Positions 44,863 through 55,544 are shown, numbered from the stretch's first letter. The stretch: DNA of 64,000 nt from Piliocolobus tephrosceles (GCF_002776525.5 NC_045441.1:130057402-130121401); one strand, 5' to 3'. Notes: generated from the sequence alone by a model not told the origin. Numbers and translations: made by a program.

Positions 44863-45175
44863 ATAAAATGCTAGAACAATTGAATATTGCTATGGAAATA
44901 AACAAACCTTAAGACCTATCTCACACTATACACAAAAATTAATTCTAAATTGATTAAAGACCTCAATGTAAAGGTGAAAACTACAAAACATATAAAAGAA
45001 AATATAGGAGAATATCTTCACGACTTGTAGGCAAGGTTTGCAGAACACAGAACTATCTTGCCATAAAAGAATAGATTAGTGAATTAGACTTAATGAAAAT
45101 TTAAAACTTCTCATCAAAAGACTCTTTTAAGAAAATAAATAAGCAGGTCATAGACTGGAAGAATACAGTCATAGG

Positions 45176-45468
45176 GCTGGGTGCAGTGGCTTACACTTGT
45201 AATCCCAGCACTTTGGGAAGGCAAGGCAGGTGGATCACTTGAGACCAGGAGTTCAAGACCAGCCTACCCAACATAGCAAAACTCCATTTCTGCTAAAAAT
45301 GCAAAAAATTAGCTGGGCGTGGTGGTGCTTGCCTGTAATCCCAGCTACTCAGGAGGATGAGGCAGGAGAATTGCTTGAACCCGGGAAGTGGAGGTTGCAG
45401 TGAGCAGAGATTGCACCACTGCATTCCAGCCTGAGCAACAAAGTGAGACCCTGTCTCAAAAACAAAAA

Positions 45469-45470
<2 letters not shown>
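45176..45470 (+). mobile_element. Alu, plus strand
   Basis: GGGCTGGGTGCAGTGGCTTAC to ACCCTGTCTCAAAAACA; its tail has become the (GT)n that follows. Confidence 0.93.
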
Positions 45471-45510
<40 letters not shown>

Positions 45511-45530
45511 AGAGAGGGAAAGAGAGAGTC
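45471..45530 (+). repeat. (GT)n then (GA)n microsatellite
   Basis: About 18 GT units followed by a GA-rich stretch, at the Alu tail. Confidence 0.95.
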
Positions 45531-45882
45531 ATAAAATCATTTTCTGACAGGACTGGTACCCAGGAAATAAAGAATTTCTACAACTTGATGATAAAAAGAC
45601 AAATGATTCAATTTTTTAAACAGGCAAAAAATTTGAACAGAGACTTTACAAGAAAGTTATTAATAACTACACAAAAGTCTTCATCATAACTAGTCATGAG
45701 GAAAATATAATATAAAGTCACAATGAAATACTACTATACTTCCACCAAAATAGCTAATTTTGAGAAGAACAGCACCACCAAATGTTGGCAAGGATTTGAA
45801 CAACCGTAACTTGAATTCTCATATATTGTTGGTTGATGTGTAAAATGAAATAACATTTATGGAAAAGGGTCTGACAGCTTCT

Positions 45883-46189
45883 ATTTTTTTTTTTTTTTGG
45901 TTTTGTTTTTGAGACGGAGTCTGGCTCTGTCGCCCAGGCTGGAGTGCAGTGGCCGGATCTCAGCTCACTGCAAGCTCCGCCTCCCGGGTTTACGCCATTC
46001 TCCTGCCTCTCCCCAGTAGCTGAGACTACAGGTGCCCGCCACCTCGCCCGGGTAGTTTTTTGTATTTTTTAGTTGAGACGGGGTTTCACCGTGTTAGCCA
46101 GGATGGTCTTGATCTCCTGAACTCGTGATCCGCCCATCTCGGCCTCCCAAAGTGCTGGGATTACAGGCTTGAGCCACCACGCCCGGCCA
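45883..46189 (-). mobile_element. AluY, Old World monkey type, minus strand, with target duplication
   Basis: GAGACGGAGTCTGGCTCTGTC to CCACCACGCCCGGCC. GACAGCTTCT occurs at 45873-45882 and 46190-46199. GCAGTGGCCGGATCTCAGCTC and ACCTCGCCCGGGTAGTTTTTT are cercopithecid-type variants. Confidence 0.97.
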
Positions 46190-46199
46190 GACAGCTTCT

Positions 46200-46548
46200 T
46201 ATAAAGTCTTGGATCTGGATGAAACTACTGAGAGAGAGACTAAAGATGGTTAAGAAAAGGGAGTCAAGTTCTAAGGACTGAAACACTCTAACATTTAGAA
46301 GTCACAGCAACAAAAAGTATTCATAAAAAGCACTGAGAAACAGGAAAGAATAAATCAGTAGAAAACTAAATAAGTGTAATGTCAGGGGTGCCAAGACAAG
46401 AAAGCATACTGAACCTTCCATCCTTGACAATATTTTTTTGTTTTTTGCCTTAATATCTATTTTGTTTGCTGTGACACTTAGGTTACTTCCAGTTAATATT
46501 TGGCTAGAATATTTATTTTCCGTCATTTTATCTTCATCTATTTTGTAT
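46200..46548. other. Unassigned intergenic sequence
   Basis: No repeat or gene recognised between the L1/Alu and the second Tigger1. Confidence 0.35.
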
Positions 46549-48155
46549 CAGGCATACCTCATTTTATTGCACTTCTCTTTAGTGTGCTCCACAGACAGTG
46601 CTGTTTTCACATCGAAGGTTTGTGGTAAGCCTGCATCGAGCAACTCTGTTGGTGCTGTTTTTCCAATAGCATATTCTCTCTTTGTGTCTCCCCGTCACAT
46701 TTTGTCAATTCTCACACTATTTCAAACTTCTGTGTTATTATGATGTATGTCATGGTGATCTCTCATCAGTGACCTTTGACATCATCATTATAATTGTTTT
46801 GGAGTGCCATGAACCGCGCTCATGTAAGATGATGAACTTAACTGATAAATGTGTGTGTTCTGACCGCTCCATCAGCTGGCTGTTCCCCCGTCTCTTTCCT
46901 TCTTCTTGGGATTTCCTATTTCCTGAGACATAAAAATTTTGAAATTAGGCCAATTAATAACCCTACCATAAAATAACCCTACAATAGCCTCTTAGTGTTT
47001 AAGTAAAAGGAAGAGTCATGCATATGTCACTTTAAATCAAGAGCTAGAAATTATTAAGCTTAGAGAGGAAGGCAAGTTAAAAGTTGAGACAGGCAGAAAG
47101 CCAGGCCTCTTGTGCCAAACACTTAGCCAAAATGTGAATACGAAGGAAAAGTTCTTGAAAGAAATTAAAAATGCGACTCCAGTGAACACACAAATGATTA
47201 GAAAGCAAAACAGCCTTATTGTTGATAGGGAGAAAGATTTAGTGGTCTAGACAGAAGATCAAATCAGGCACAACATTCTCTTAAGCCAAAGCCTCATCCG
47301 GGAAAAGGCCCTAACTCCCTTTAATTCTATGAAGGCTGAAAGAGGTGAGGATGCTGAAGAAGAAAAGTTGCAGGCTGGCAGAGGTTCATAAGATTTAAGG
47401 GAAAAAGTCATCTGCATAACATAAAAGTTCAAGATGAAGCAGCAAGTGCTGAGGGAGAAGCTGCAGCAGATAATCCAAAAGATCTAGTTAAGATCATTGA
47501 TGAAGGTGGCTACAGTCAAAAGATTTTTCAATGTAGATTTAAAAAGCCTTCTATTGGAAGAAGATGCCATGCAGGACTTTCATAACTAGAGAGGAGAAGG
47601 CAATGTCTGGCTTCAAAGCTTCAAAGGACAGGCTCAGTCTTTTGATGGAAGCCAATGCAGCTGGTGATTTTAAATGGAAGCCAATGATCATTTATCATTC
47701 CAGAAATCCTAGGGTCCTTAAGAATGACACAAAATCTACTCTACTCTGACTACTCTAACAAAGCCTGGATGACAGCACATCCTTTTACAGCATGGTTGGC
47801 TAAATATTTTAAGCTCACTGTTGAGACCTACTGCTCAAAACCAGATTTCTTTCAAAATCCTACTGCTCATTTACAAAGCACCTCATCACACAAGAGCTCT
47901 GATGGAGATTTATGAGGAGATGAATGTTGTTTTTATGCCTGCTAATGCAATATCCATCCTGAAGCTCACAGATCAAGGAGTGATTTGACTTCCAAGTCTT
48001 ATTATTTAAGAAATACATTTTGTAAGGCTATTGCTACGATAGATAGTGATAATTCTGATGGACCTGGGCAAAGTAAATTGAAAACATTTTGGGAAGGATT
48101 CATGGTTCTAGATACCATTAAGAACATTTGTGATTCATGGGAGGAGGTCAGAATA
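46549..48155 (+). mobile_element. Tigger1 DNA transposon, copy B, 3'-truncated
   Basis: Starts with the Tigger1 terminal repeat (CAGGCATACCTCATTTTATTG) and is followed in order to the block GATTCATGGGAGGAGGTCAGA, where similarity stops. It keeps the transposase middle lost from copy A; around 47520-47750 one frame reads REEKAMSGFKASKDRLSLL. It lacks the last ~700 bases and the right terminal repeat. Frameshifts are frequent, so no product is expected. Confidence 0.92.
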
Positions 48156-48520
48156 TGTGTAGGGCTATGCACATGCCCTAGGATGTGTGCATGTTCAGGA
48201 ATGACTTGAGAATCCTTAGGCTCCACTCTTGGGCTAAACTTGGGCTCTGTACAAACATGAATTGAAGGCAAAGAAAGAGTTGTGAACGGCCTCACTGAGT
48301 GTTGAAGTCATGCCCCAACCCTTAAACAGAGCCCCTCAGCAAATACTGGGAGACTTAATGGTTTCAAGCATTAAAAAAAAATCTACATTCAGTCACTAAA
48401 AACTAAATTAAGTGAGAAGTGAATTCAGTGCCACACGTGACAAAGCATACAGATTGTATAGAAGTAGTTCAGAAAAGTCACTAGATAAACAATATTAACA
48501 ACAATTAAAACAAGCCCAGG
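48156..48520. other. Unassigned sequence between Tigger1 and L1
   Basis: No clear match; could be the 5' part of the following L1 or unrelated. Confidence 0.3.
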
Positions 48521-48729
48521 GAAGGGGGTGGTGTATTTCATTTCCAGAGTTGACACATTCTATTATCTCAATGTCCAGTTTTACAACCAAAAGATTATGA
48601 GACATTCAGAGAAACAAGAAAGTGTAGCCCATACAGAGGAAAAAGAACATTTAATAGAAACTCTTCTTGGGGATGCCCATATGTTGGACTTACCAGACAA
48701 ACACTTTTCAGCTAATTTAAAATATGTTC

Positions 48730-49030
48730 GGCCAGGCATGGTGGCTCACGCCTTTAATCCCAGCACTTTGGGAGGCTGAAGCAGGTGGATCACTTGAGAC
48801 CAGGAGTTAGAGACCAGCCTGGCCAACATGACGAAACTCTGTCTTTACTAAAAATACAAAAATTAGCTAGGCATCGAGGCGCATGCCTGTAATCCCAGCT
48901 ACTAGGGAGGCTGAGGTAGAGAATCACTTCAACCTGGGAGGCGGAGGCTGCAGTGAGCCGAGATCATGCCACTACATTCCAGACTGGGACACAGAGCAAG
49001 ACTCCATCTAAAAAAAAATAATAAAATAAT
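48730..49030 (+). mobile_element. Alu, plus strand, nested in L1
   Basis: GGCCAGGCATGGTGGCTCACG to GACTCCATCTAAAAAAAA. ATATGTTC occurs at 48722-48729 and 49031-49038. Confidence 0.95.
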
Positions 49031-49266
49031 ATATGTTCAAAGAACTAAAGAAAATCCTGACTAAAGACCTTAGAGAAAGTATGAGAATAATGTCTCACCA
49101 AATATAGAATATCAATAAAGTGATAGAAATAATAAAAGAGAAACAACTAGAAATGCTGGAGTTGCAAAGTAAACTAACTGAAATGAAAATTTCACTTGAA
49201 GACCTCAACAGTACTGTTGTGCAGACAGAAGGAAGAATCAGTGATATTTAAAGATAGCTCAGTTAA

Positions 49267-49388
49267 GGCTCGGCAAGGTGGCTAATGCCTGCAATTCCAG
49301 CACTTTGGGAGGCTGGAGGATTGCTTGGAGCCAGGAGTCTAAGACCAGCCTGGACAGTATAATGAGACACCATCTCTACAAAAAAATT
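49267..49388 (+). mobile_element. AluJ left part of a composite
   Basis: GGCTCGGCAAGGTGGCTAATG to ACACCATCTCTACAAAA. Confidence 0.85.
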
Positions 49389-49690
49389 GGTCGGACATGA
49401 TGGCTTATCCCTGTAATCCCAGCACGTTGGGAGGCTAAGGTGGGCAGATCACTTGAATCCAGGAGTTTCAGACCAGTCTGGGAAACTTGGCAAAACCCCA
49501 TCTCTACAAAAAAATACGAAAATTAGCAGGGCATGGTGGCATATGCCTGTGGTCCCAGCTACTAGGGAGGATGAGGTGAAAGGATTACTGAGCCTGGGAG
49601 ATCGAGGCTGCAGTGAGCCATGATCACACTACTGTATTCCAGCCTTTGTCACAGTGAAACTCTGTCTCAAAAAAAAAAAATTTTTTTTTT
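49389..49690 (+). mobile_element. Alu, plus strand, inside the composite
   Basis: GGTCGGACATGATGGCTTATC to AAACTCTGTCTC, A12 then T10. Confidence 0.88.
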
Positions 49691-49918
49691 AATTGCTCGG
49701 CATAGTGATGGTGTGTACCTGTCTCAAAAGAAAAATGTTTTTTAAATTGGTCGACATGGTGGTGGTGTGTATCTGTAGACTGAGCCACTGAGGAGGCTAA
49801 GGCAGGGAGGATTGCTTGAACTCAGGAGTTCGAGGTTGCAGTGAGCTATGATTGCACCACTGCACTTCAGCCTGGGAGACAGAGCGAAACTAAATAAATA
49901 AACAAACAAACAAAGAAA
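49691..49918 (+). mobile_element. Alu right-arm fragments closing the composite
   Basis: Two starts (AATTGCTCGGCATAGTGATGG and AATTGGTCGACATGGTGGTGG), then GAGGTTGCAGTGAGCTATGA to GCCTGGGAGACAGAGCG and an (AAAC)n tail. ATAGCTCAATTAA after it pairs with ATAGCTCAGTTAA before 49267. Confidence 0.8.
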
Positions 49919-50599
49919 CATAGCTCAATTAAAATTACCCAGTGTGAAGAAGAGAAAGAAAAAGGAAAAAGAATGAAGAAAAATGAACAAAGCCCCCAAA
50001 GACCTCTAGGACCCCATGAACTATAATACACTAACATATGTGTAATGGGAAGCCAAGAAAGAGAAGAGAGAGGGAAGGGGCAGAAAGAATATTTGAAGAA
50101 ATAATGGACAAAACTTCCCAAAATTTGATGAGAAACATCAATCTACGCATTTAGGAAGCTAAATGAAATTCAAGTAGGATAAACTAAACGAGTGTCAGAC
50201 CTAGACACATCACAATCAAACTCAAAAGGCAAAGGCAAAGAGAGAATCTTGAAAGCAACAAGAGAGAAGTAACTCATCCCATTCAAGGGAGTCTAAATAA
50301 AATATCATCTGATTTCTTACCAGAAAACCTAGAGACCCTGGGATCACATACTCAAAATGCTAAAGGAAGATACTGTCACCCAAGAGTTCTATATGTCAAA
50401 AAAACGTATTTTAGAGGTAAAGAAAAAATAAGACATTTCTATATAAACAACAACTGAGAAAATTTGTTGGCAGCAGAACTGCCCTATAACAAACACTAAA
50501 AGGAGTCTTTCAGGCTGAACTAAAAGGACATTATACAGGAACTTGAATCCACATGAAAAAATAAGGAGTACTGGTAAAGGTAACTGCATAGGTAAATAT

Positions 50600-50921
50600 T
50601 TATTTTTTGATTTATTTATTTGTTTATTTATTTATTTTAGACAGAGTCTCACTCTGTTGCCCAGGCTGGAGTGCAGTGGCGCCATCTTGGCTCACTGCAT
50701 CCTCTGTCTTCCGGGTTCAAGCGATGCTCCTGCCTCAGCCTCCCAAGTAGCTGGGATTACAGGCATGTGCCACCAGGCTCGGCTAATTTTTGTATTTTTA
50801 GTAGAGATGGGGTGTTGCCATGTTGGCCAGGCTGGTCTCGAACTCCTGACCTTAAGTGATCCACCTGCCTCGGCCTCTCAGTGTTGGGATTACAGGTGTG
50901 AGCCACTGCACCTGGTGATGG
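50600..50921 (-). mobile_element. Alu, minus strand, nested in L1, with target duplication
   Basis: (TTTA)n tail, TTAGACAGAGTCTCACTCTG, to CCACTGCACCTGGTG. ATAGGTAAATAT occurs at 50588-50599 and 50922-50933. Confidence 0.96.
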
Positions 50922-51218
50922 ATAGGTAAATATAAAAGACAATGTAAATGCATGTTTTGTTTATAACTTTATTTCTCCTATTTGATTTAAACACACTTGC
51001 ATAAAGCAATAATTATGAATCTGCACTGATGCACGTGCACTGTATACTGTATGACAGTAACAGCACAAAGGAGTACGGGGAGAATGCAGTTTACAGAAAT
51101 AAAGTTTTTGTAGACTATTAAAATTAAGTTGCTACTAATCCAAACTAGAGTATTATAAATTAAGATGCTAATTACAAACTAGATAATCTTTCCTGTCTCT
51201 TACCACTTTTCTCTTTTC

Positions 51219-51312
51219 CTTCCTTCCTTCCCTTCCTTCCCTTCTTTCTCTTTCCTTCCTTCCTTCCTTCCTTCCTTCCTTCCTTCCTTCCTTCCTTCCT
51301 TCCTTCCTTCCT

Positions 51313-51373
<61 letters not shown>

Positions 51374-51377
51374 CATT
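51219..51377 (+). repeat. (CCTT)n-(CT)n-(CTTT)n microsatellite
   Basis: About 160 bases of pyrimidine repeats adjoining the tail side of the next Alu, the same arrangement as at 36044-36349. Confidence 0.97.
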
Positions 51378-51641
51378 CATCTTGCTCTGTTGCCCAGGCT
51401 GGAGTGCAGTGGTGCTTACTGCAACCTCTGCCTTCCAGGTTCAAGCAGTTCTCCTGCCTCAGCCTCCCGAGTAGCTGGATTACAGCTGCCCACCACCGCA
51501 CCTAGTAATTTTTGTATTTTTATTAGAGACGGGGTTTCACCATCTTGGCCAGGCTGGTCTCAAACTCCTAATCTTGTGATCCACCCGCCTTGGCCCCCCA
51601 AAGTGCTGGGATTACAGGCGAGAGCCACCACACCCGGTTTC
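51378..51641 (-). mobile_element. Alu, minus strand
   Basis: CATCTTGCTCTGTTGCCCAGG to CCACCACACCCGG, with a small loss in the middle (GTGCTTACTGC). Confidence 0.92.
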
Positions 51642-51888
51642 CCCTTCCCTTCTTTTACCCTAAATTTTGGGGGGTAGAAACCATGTATAGTTGATTAGGG
51701 AGCAAAAAGAAGGAGAAAGTGAGAAACAAAAGTCAACCAGGATTATCTTTTCCCACTACCATCTATCACCTGAGGGAGAGAAAAAAGTTTATCTTAAATA
51801 AAGTTCACTCATTGCATTTATTTGTTCTATTACTATATATACATTGTTAAGTATTATGGTATTGTATGGTACTTAAAATTTTAGACTC
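51642..51888. other. Unassigned sequence
   Basis: No repeat recognised. Confidence 0.3.
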
Positions 51889-52176
51889 AGCTGGGCGCCG
51901 TGGCTCATGCCTATAATCCCAGGACTTTGGGAGGCAGAGATGGGTGGATCACTTAAGGTCAGGAGTTCAGACCACCCTGGCCAACATGGCGAAACCCAGT
52001 CTCTACTAAAAACACAAAAATTAGCCAAGCATGGTGGCAGGCACCTGTAATCCCAGCTACTCGGGAGGCTGAGGCAGTGAGCCGAGATGGCGTCACTGCA
52101 CTCCAGCCTGGGTGACAGAGTGAGACTCTATCTCAAAAAAATAGATTAATAAAATAAAAATAAACAAAAAAATATA
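51889..52176 (+). mobile_element. Alu, plus strand, with 15-bp target duplication
   Basis: AGCTGGGCGCCGTGGCTCATG to ACTCTATCTC and an A-rich tail; ~35 bases of the right arm are missing (GAGGCAGTGAGCCGAG). TAAAATTTTAGACTC occurs at 51874-51888 and 52177-52191. Confidence 0.96.
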
Positions 52177-52191
52177 TAAAATTTTAGACTC

Positions 52192-52444
52192 GCACCAACA
52201 CCCCTGCTGCAGGTCATGGTTCTTCCTCCTACTGCTCATGTGGCTCTTGTTCCTTCTTGCACAGGTATTTCTGCTGCCTAATAGCTCCTCAGACAAAAAT
52301 AAAACCTTGACAGAACAATAGAAGCTCCCCCAAAGCCTCCTGTGTGCACCTTCATCCCTTCAAATTTCACACTGTTCTAACGCTGTGGACTGGCCTGTCA
52401 TCTATCTATCCTCTACCTGTCTATTTATCTATCTGTCTATCACA
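52192..52444. other. Unassigned sequence with (ATCT)n
   Basis: Short ATCT/GTCT repeats at about 52400-52442. No gene recognised. Confidence 0.35.
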
Positions 52445-52604
52445 TTAGTCTTACTATTTTGTAGAGATGGAGTCTCACTATTTTGTAGAGATGGAGTCTC
52501 ACTCTGTTGTTTAGGCTGGTCTTGAACTCCTGGACTCAAATAATCCTCCTTCCTCAGCCTCCAATAATGCTGGGATTACAGGCATGAGTCACAGTGCCTG
52601 GCCC
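52445..52604 (-). mobile_element. Old Alu monomer, minus strand, with internal 24-bp tandem duplication
   Basis: GTAGAGATGGAGTCTCACTC to CAGTGCCTGGCCC. The 24-base unit at 52453-52476 is repeated exactly at 52477-52500. Confidence 0.85.
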
Positions 52605-52609
52605 AATCT

Positions 52610-53165
52610 GTCTTTCACATTATGTAAATAAACTAGAGTATATATTCTCTTGAATATTGCTTTTGCTCAATACTGTTTGTCAAATTTATCCTTTTTTTTA
52701 TATATATATATATATCCACAGTTCATTGTCATCACTGCACAGTAGTCCATTGCATGGGTATACCACAAGTGACATATTCTGAACCAAAAATCTACTGTTG
52801 ATAATAACTTTGGGATTATTTCCAGTTTTTGGTGATTAGGTGCTATAATTAACATTCTGTGCCTATGAAAACATTTCTCGGCCGGGCATGGTGGCTCACG
52901 CCTGTAATCCCAGCACTTTGGGAGGCCAACGTCGGTGGATCACCTGAGGTCAGGAGTTCAAGATCAGCCTGAGCAACGTGGAGAAACCCTGTCTCTACTA
53001 AAAATACAAAATTAGCCAGGCGTGGTGGTGCATGCCTGTAATCCCAGCTACTTGGGAGGCTGAGGCAGAAGAATTGCTTGAACCTGGGAGGTGGATGTTG
53101 TAGTAAGCTGAGATTGCACCATTGCACTCTAACCTGGGCGGGCAACAAGAGCAAAACTCTGTCTC

Positions 53166-53198
<33 letters not shown>

Positions 53199-53390
53199 GA
53201 AAAGAAAAGAAAACATTTTTTCTCTTGGGTATATATGTAGGAATGTTAACTTTGGGGTCAGAAGACTGGGTATGTTCAAACTTGTTAAATAACACAAGTT
53301 ATTTTCTAAACTTTACTGACTTACAATGCCATTATCAGTGTAGGAGAGTTTTCAGTCTATGTTCCATAAACTTCTTAAGATTATATATAC
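52610..53390 (-). mobile_element. LINE-1 3' region and ORF2 end, antisense
   Basis: Reversed landmarks: AGTAGTCCATTGCATGGGTAT, GGGATTATTTCCAGTTTTTGG, then TCTCTTGGGTATATATGTAGG. Continues at 53900-55390. Confidence 0.75.
52880..53208 (+). mobile_element. Alu, plus strand, nested in L1, with target duplication
   Basis: GGCCGGGCATGGTGGCTCACG to AACTCTGTCTC and a long A run with GAAAA units. GAAAACATTT occurs at 52867-52876 and 53209-53218. Confidence 0.96.
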
Positions 53391-53424
<34 letters not shown>

Positions 53425-53448
53425 TTTTTTTTTTTTTTTTTTTTTTTT
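53390..53448 (+). repeat. (TG)n(TA)n(T)n block left of the gap
   Basis: C, ~11 GT units, ~5 AT units and T25, ending at the N run. The same order appears right of the gap. Confidence 0.95.
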
Positions 53449-53548
53449 NNNNNNNNNNNNNNNNNNNNNNNNNNNNNNNNNNNNNNNNNNNNNNNNNNNN
53501 NNNNNNNNNNNNNNNNNNNNNNNNNNNNNNNNNNNNNNNNNNNNNNNN
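53449..53548. other. Assembly gap (100 N)
   Basis: Exactly 100 N, a conventional gap of unknown size. Confidence 1.
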
Positions 53549-53549
53549 C

Positions 53550-53592
<43 letters not shown>
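53549..53592 (+). repeat. (TG)n(TA)n block right of the gap
   Basis: CG, ~13 GT units and ~7 AT units, leading into the T run of the next Alu; repeats the motif left of the gap. Confidence 0.95.
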
Positions 53593-53610
<18 letters not shown>

Positions 53611-53896
53611 TGAGACAGAGTCTTGCTTCATTGCCCAGGCTGGCAGACAGTGGTGTGCAATCTTGGCTCACAGCCACCTCAGCTTCCCGGTCTCAAGCCA
53701 TTCTCCTGCCTCAGCCTCCTGATTAGCTGGGACTACAGGGGTGTGCTACCATGCCCGGCTAACTTTTTGTGTTTTTAGTAGAGATGAGGTTTCACCATGT
53801 TGGCCAGGCTGGCTGCAAACTCCTGACCCCAGGTGACCCACCCACCTTGGCCTCCCAAAGTGCTGGGATTACAGGCATGAGTCACTGCACCTGGCT
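53593..53896 (-). mobile_element. Alu, minus strand
   Basis: Poly-T, GAGACAGAGTCTTGCTTCATT, to TCACTGCACCTGGC. Confidence 0.93.
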
Positions 53897-53952
53897 AAAA
53901 ATTCTTAATCATACAAGTACCGAGTGCTAATGCACTTTGTACTCCCTCAATC

Positions 53953-54246
53953 TTTTTTTTTTTTTTTGAGACGAAGTCTCACTCTGTCGCTAGGCTAGAG
54001 TGCAGTGGCATGATCTCAGCTCACTGCAACCTCCCCCTGCCGGGTTAAAGTGATTCTCTTGCCTCAGCCTCCCAAGTAGCTGGGACTACAGGCATGCACC
54101 ACCACTCTCAGCTAAGTTTTGTGTTTTTAGTAGAGACAGAGTTTCACTATGTTGACCAGGATGGGCTTGATCTCTTGACCTCATGATCTGCCTGCCTCAG
54201 CCTCCCAAAGTGCTGAGATTACAGGCGTGAGCCACCGCGTCCAGCC
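53953..54246 (-). mobile_element. Alu, minus strand
   Basis: Poly-T, GAGACGAAGTCTCACTCTGTC, to CCACCGCGTCCAGCC; TGTACTCCCTCAATCT / TGTACCCCCTAAATCT flank it. Confidence 0.95.
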
Positions 54247-54529
54247 ATGTACCCCCTAAATCTATTGTTTAAATTTTAAATCATTATCACAATAGTTTAA
54301 ATTTTCCTGATTACTAACGAGGTTGAGAATACCTTTTCCTATGTCCATCAGCCACTGGAATAGCCTTTTTTGGTGAAGTGCTTGTTCAACTCTCCTGCCC
54401 ATGTTACTTTGTGTTGTCTGGCTTTTATTGATTTGTAGGAGTATCTTTATTTTGGATACAAGCTCATTGTCAGTTATATGTGTTGAAAATATCCTCTCCC
54501 ACTCTGGCCTTTTTCTTTTCTTCTTTTTT

Positions 54530-54837
54530 TTTAATCAATTAATTTATTTATTTTGAGATGGAGTCTCGCTCTGTCACCCAGGCTGGAGTGCAGTGGTGTG
54601 ATCTCGGCTCACTGCAACCTCCGCCTCCTGGGTTCACGCCATTCTCCTGCCTCAGCCTCTGGAGTAGCTGGGACTACAGGCACCCGCCACCATGCCTGGC
54701 TAATTTGTTGTATTTTTTTAGTAGAGACGGGGTTTCACCGTGTTAGCCAGGATGATCTCAATCTCCTGACCTCGTGATCCGCCCGCCTCAGTCTCCCAAA
54801 GTGCTGGGATTACAGGTGTAAGCCACCACACCCGGCC
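54530..54837 (-). mobile_element. Alu (S/Y), minus strand
   Basis: (TTTA)-type tail, TGAGATGGAGTCTCGCTCTG, to CCACCACACCCGGCC; GCCTTTTT flanks both sides. Confidence 0.95.
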
Positions 54838-54918
54838 GCCTTTTTATTTTCTTAAAGTCATCTTCCAAACAACAGAGTTTTGCTTGTTTATTTTATTTTT
54901 AAAAAATATAGTGACATT

Positions 54919-55216
54919 GGTCGGTTAAGGTGGCTCACACCTGTAATCCCAGCACTTTGGGAGGCTGAGATGGGTAGATTACCTGACGTCAGGAGTTCAA
55001 GACCAGCTTGGCCAACATGGTGAAACCCCATGCCTACTAAAAATACGAAAATTAGCCAGGTGTGGTGATGGGTGCCTGTAGTCCCAGCTACTCAGGAGGC
55101 TAAGGCAAGAGAATTGCTTGAACCCAGGGGGTGGAGGTTGCAGTGAGCTGAGATCACACCACTGCACTCCAGCCTGGGCAACAGAGAGAGACTCTGTCTC
55201 AAAAATTAAAAAAAAA
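54919..55216 (+). mobile_element. Alu, plus strand
   Basis: GGTCGGTTAAGGTGGCTCACA to ACTCTGTCTC and A-rich tail. Confidence 0.93.
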
Positions 55217-55390
55217 TGTAGATACATATAGTCACATTTATTGATCTCTTCAAATCTTACTAATGCTGGTTATGTTATGGCCTAGGCTCTTAATTCTGTT
55301 CCATTGCTCTGTTCCAATTTCACACTGTCTTCAAACATCATGTTTTTAGAAGTATCTTAGATCCCTGAGTCTATAATAAGACTGAAAAAA

Positions 55391-55544
55391 GGGAAGGAGG
55401 GACATAAAAAAAAACTTTGTGTAATTATTCCACTGAACAAGCAGGACTCTGTGACATAGAATTGAACAAATTAATAAAATTGTTTTGTGCATGCAACTCT
55501 ATGAAGTTTTGGCGCCTCGGCACCTGAGCGCATGGCACATTGCG
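55391..55544. other. Unassigned sequence
   Basis: Short, no repeat recognised. Confidence 0.3.

Larger units (their letters stand above)
43690..45880 (+). mobile_element. Second LINE-1 ORF2 fragment, plus strand
   Basis: AAAATTATAAAACATGGCTG, GATTCAATGCAATCTCCATC, CATTTGATTTTCAACAAAGA and AAATAGCTAATTTTGAGAAG are ORF2 landmarks in order. A separate insertion from the L1 ending at 43560, since ORF2 sequence repeats. Confidence 0.8.
48521..51180 (+). mobile_element. Old LINE-1 (L1M) ORF1 region, plus strand, Alu-interrupted
   Basis: GGATGCCCATATGTTGGACTT, GAGAATAATGTCTCACCAAA, GAAATAATGGACAAAACTTCC, CTTGAAAGCAACAAGAGAGAA and CAACTGAGAAAATTTGTTGG are L1M ORF1-region landmarks in order, followed by the spacer with ATTAAGTTGCTACTAATCC. 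Decayed, no open ORF1. Confidence 0.8.
53897..55390 (-). mobile_element. LINE-1 ORF2 fragment, antisense, Alu-interrupted
   Basis: Reversed ORF2 landmarks between the Alus: TAACGAGGTTGAGAATACC, GATTTGTAGGAGTATCTTTA, AATATCCTCTCCCACTCTGG and AATTCTGTTCCATTGCTCTG. Confidence 0.78.

Noticed and set aside
53078..53722. Open frame of 214 codons across the 100-N gap
   Set aside because: Includes undetermined bases and Val-Cys/Tyr-Ile runs from TG and TA repeats.
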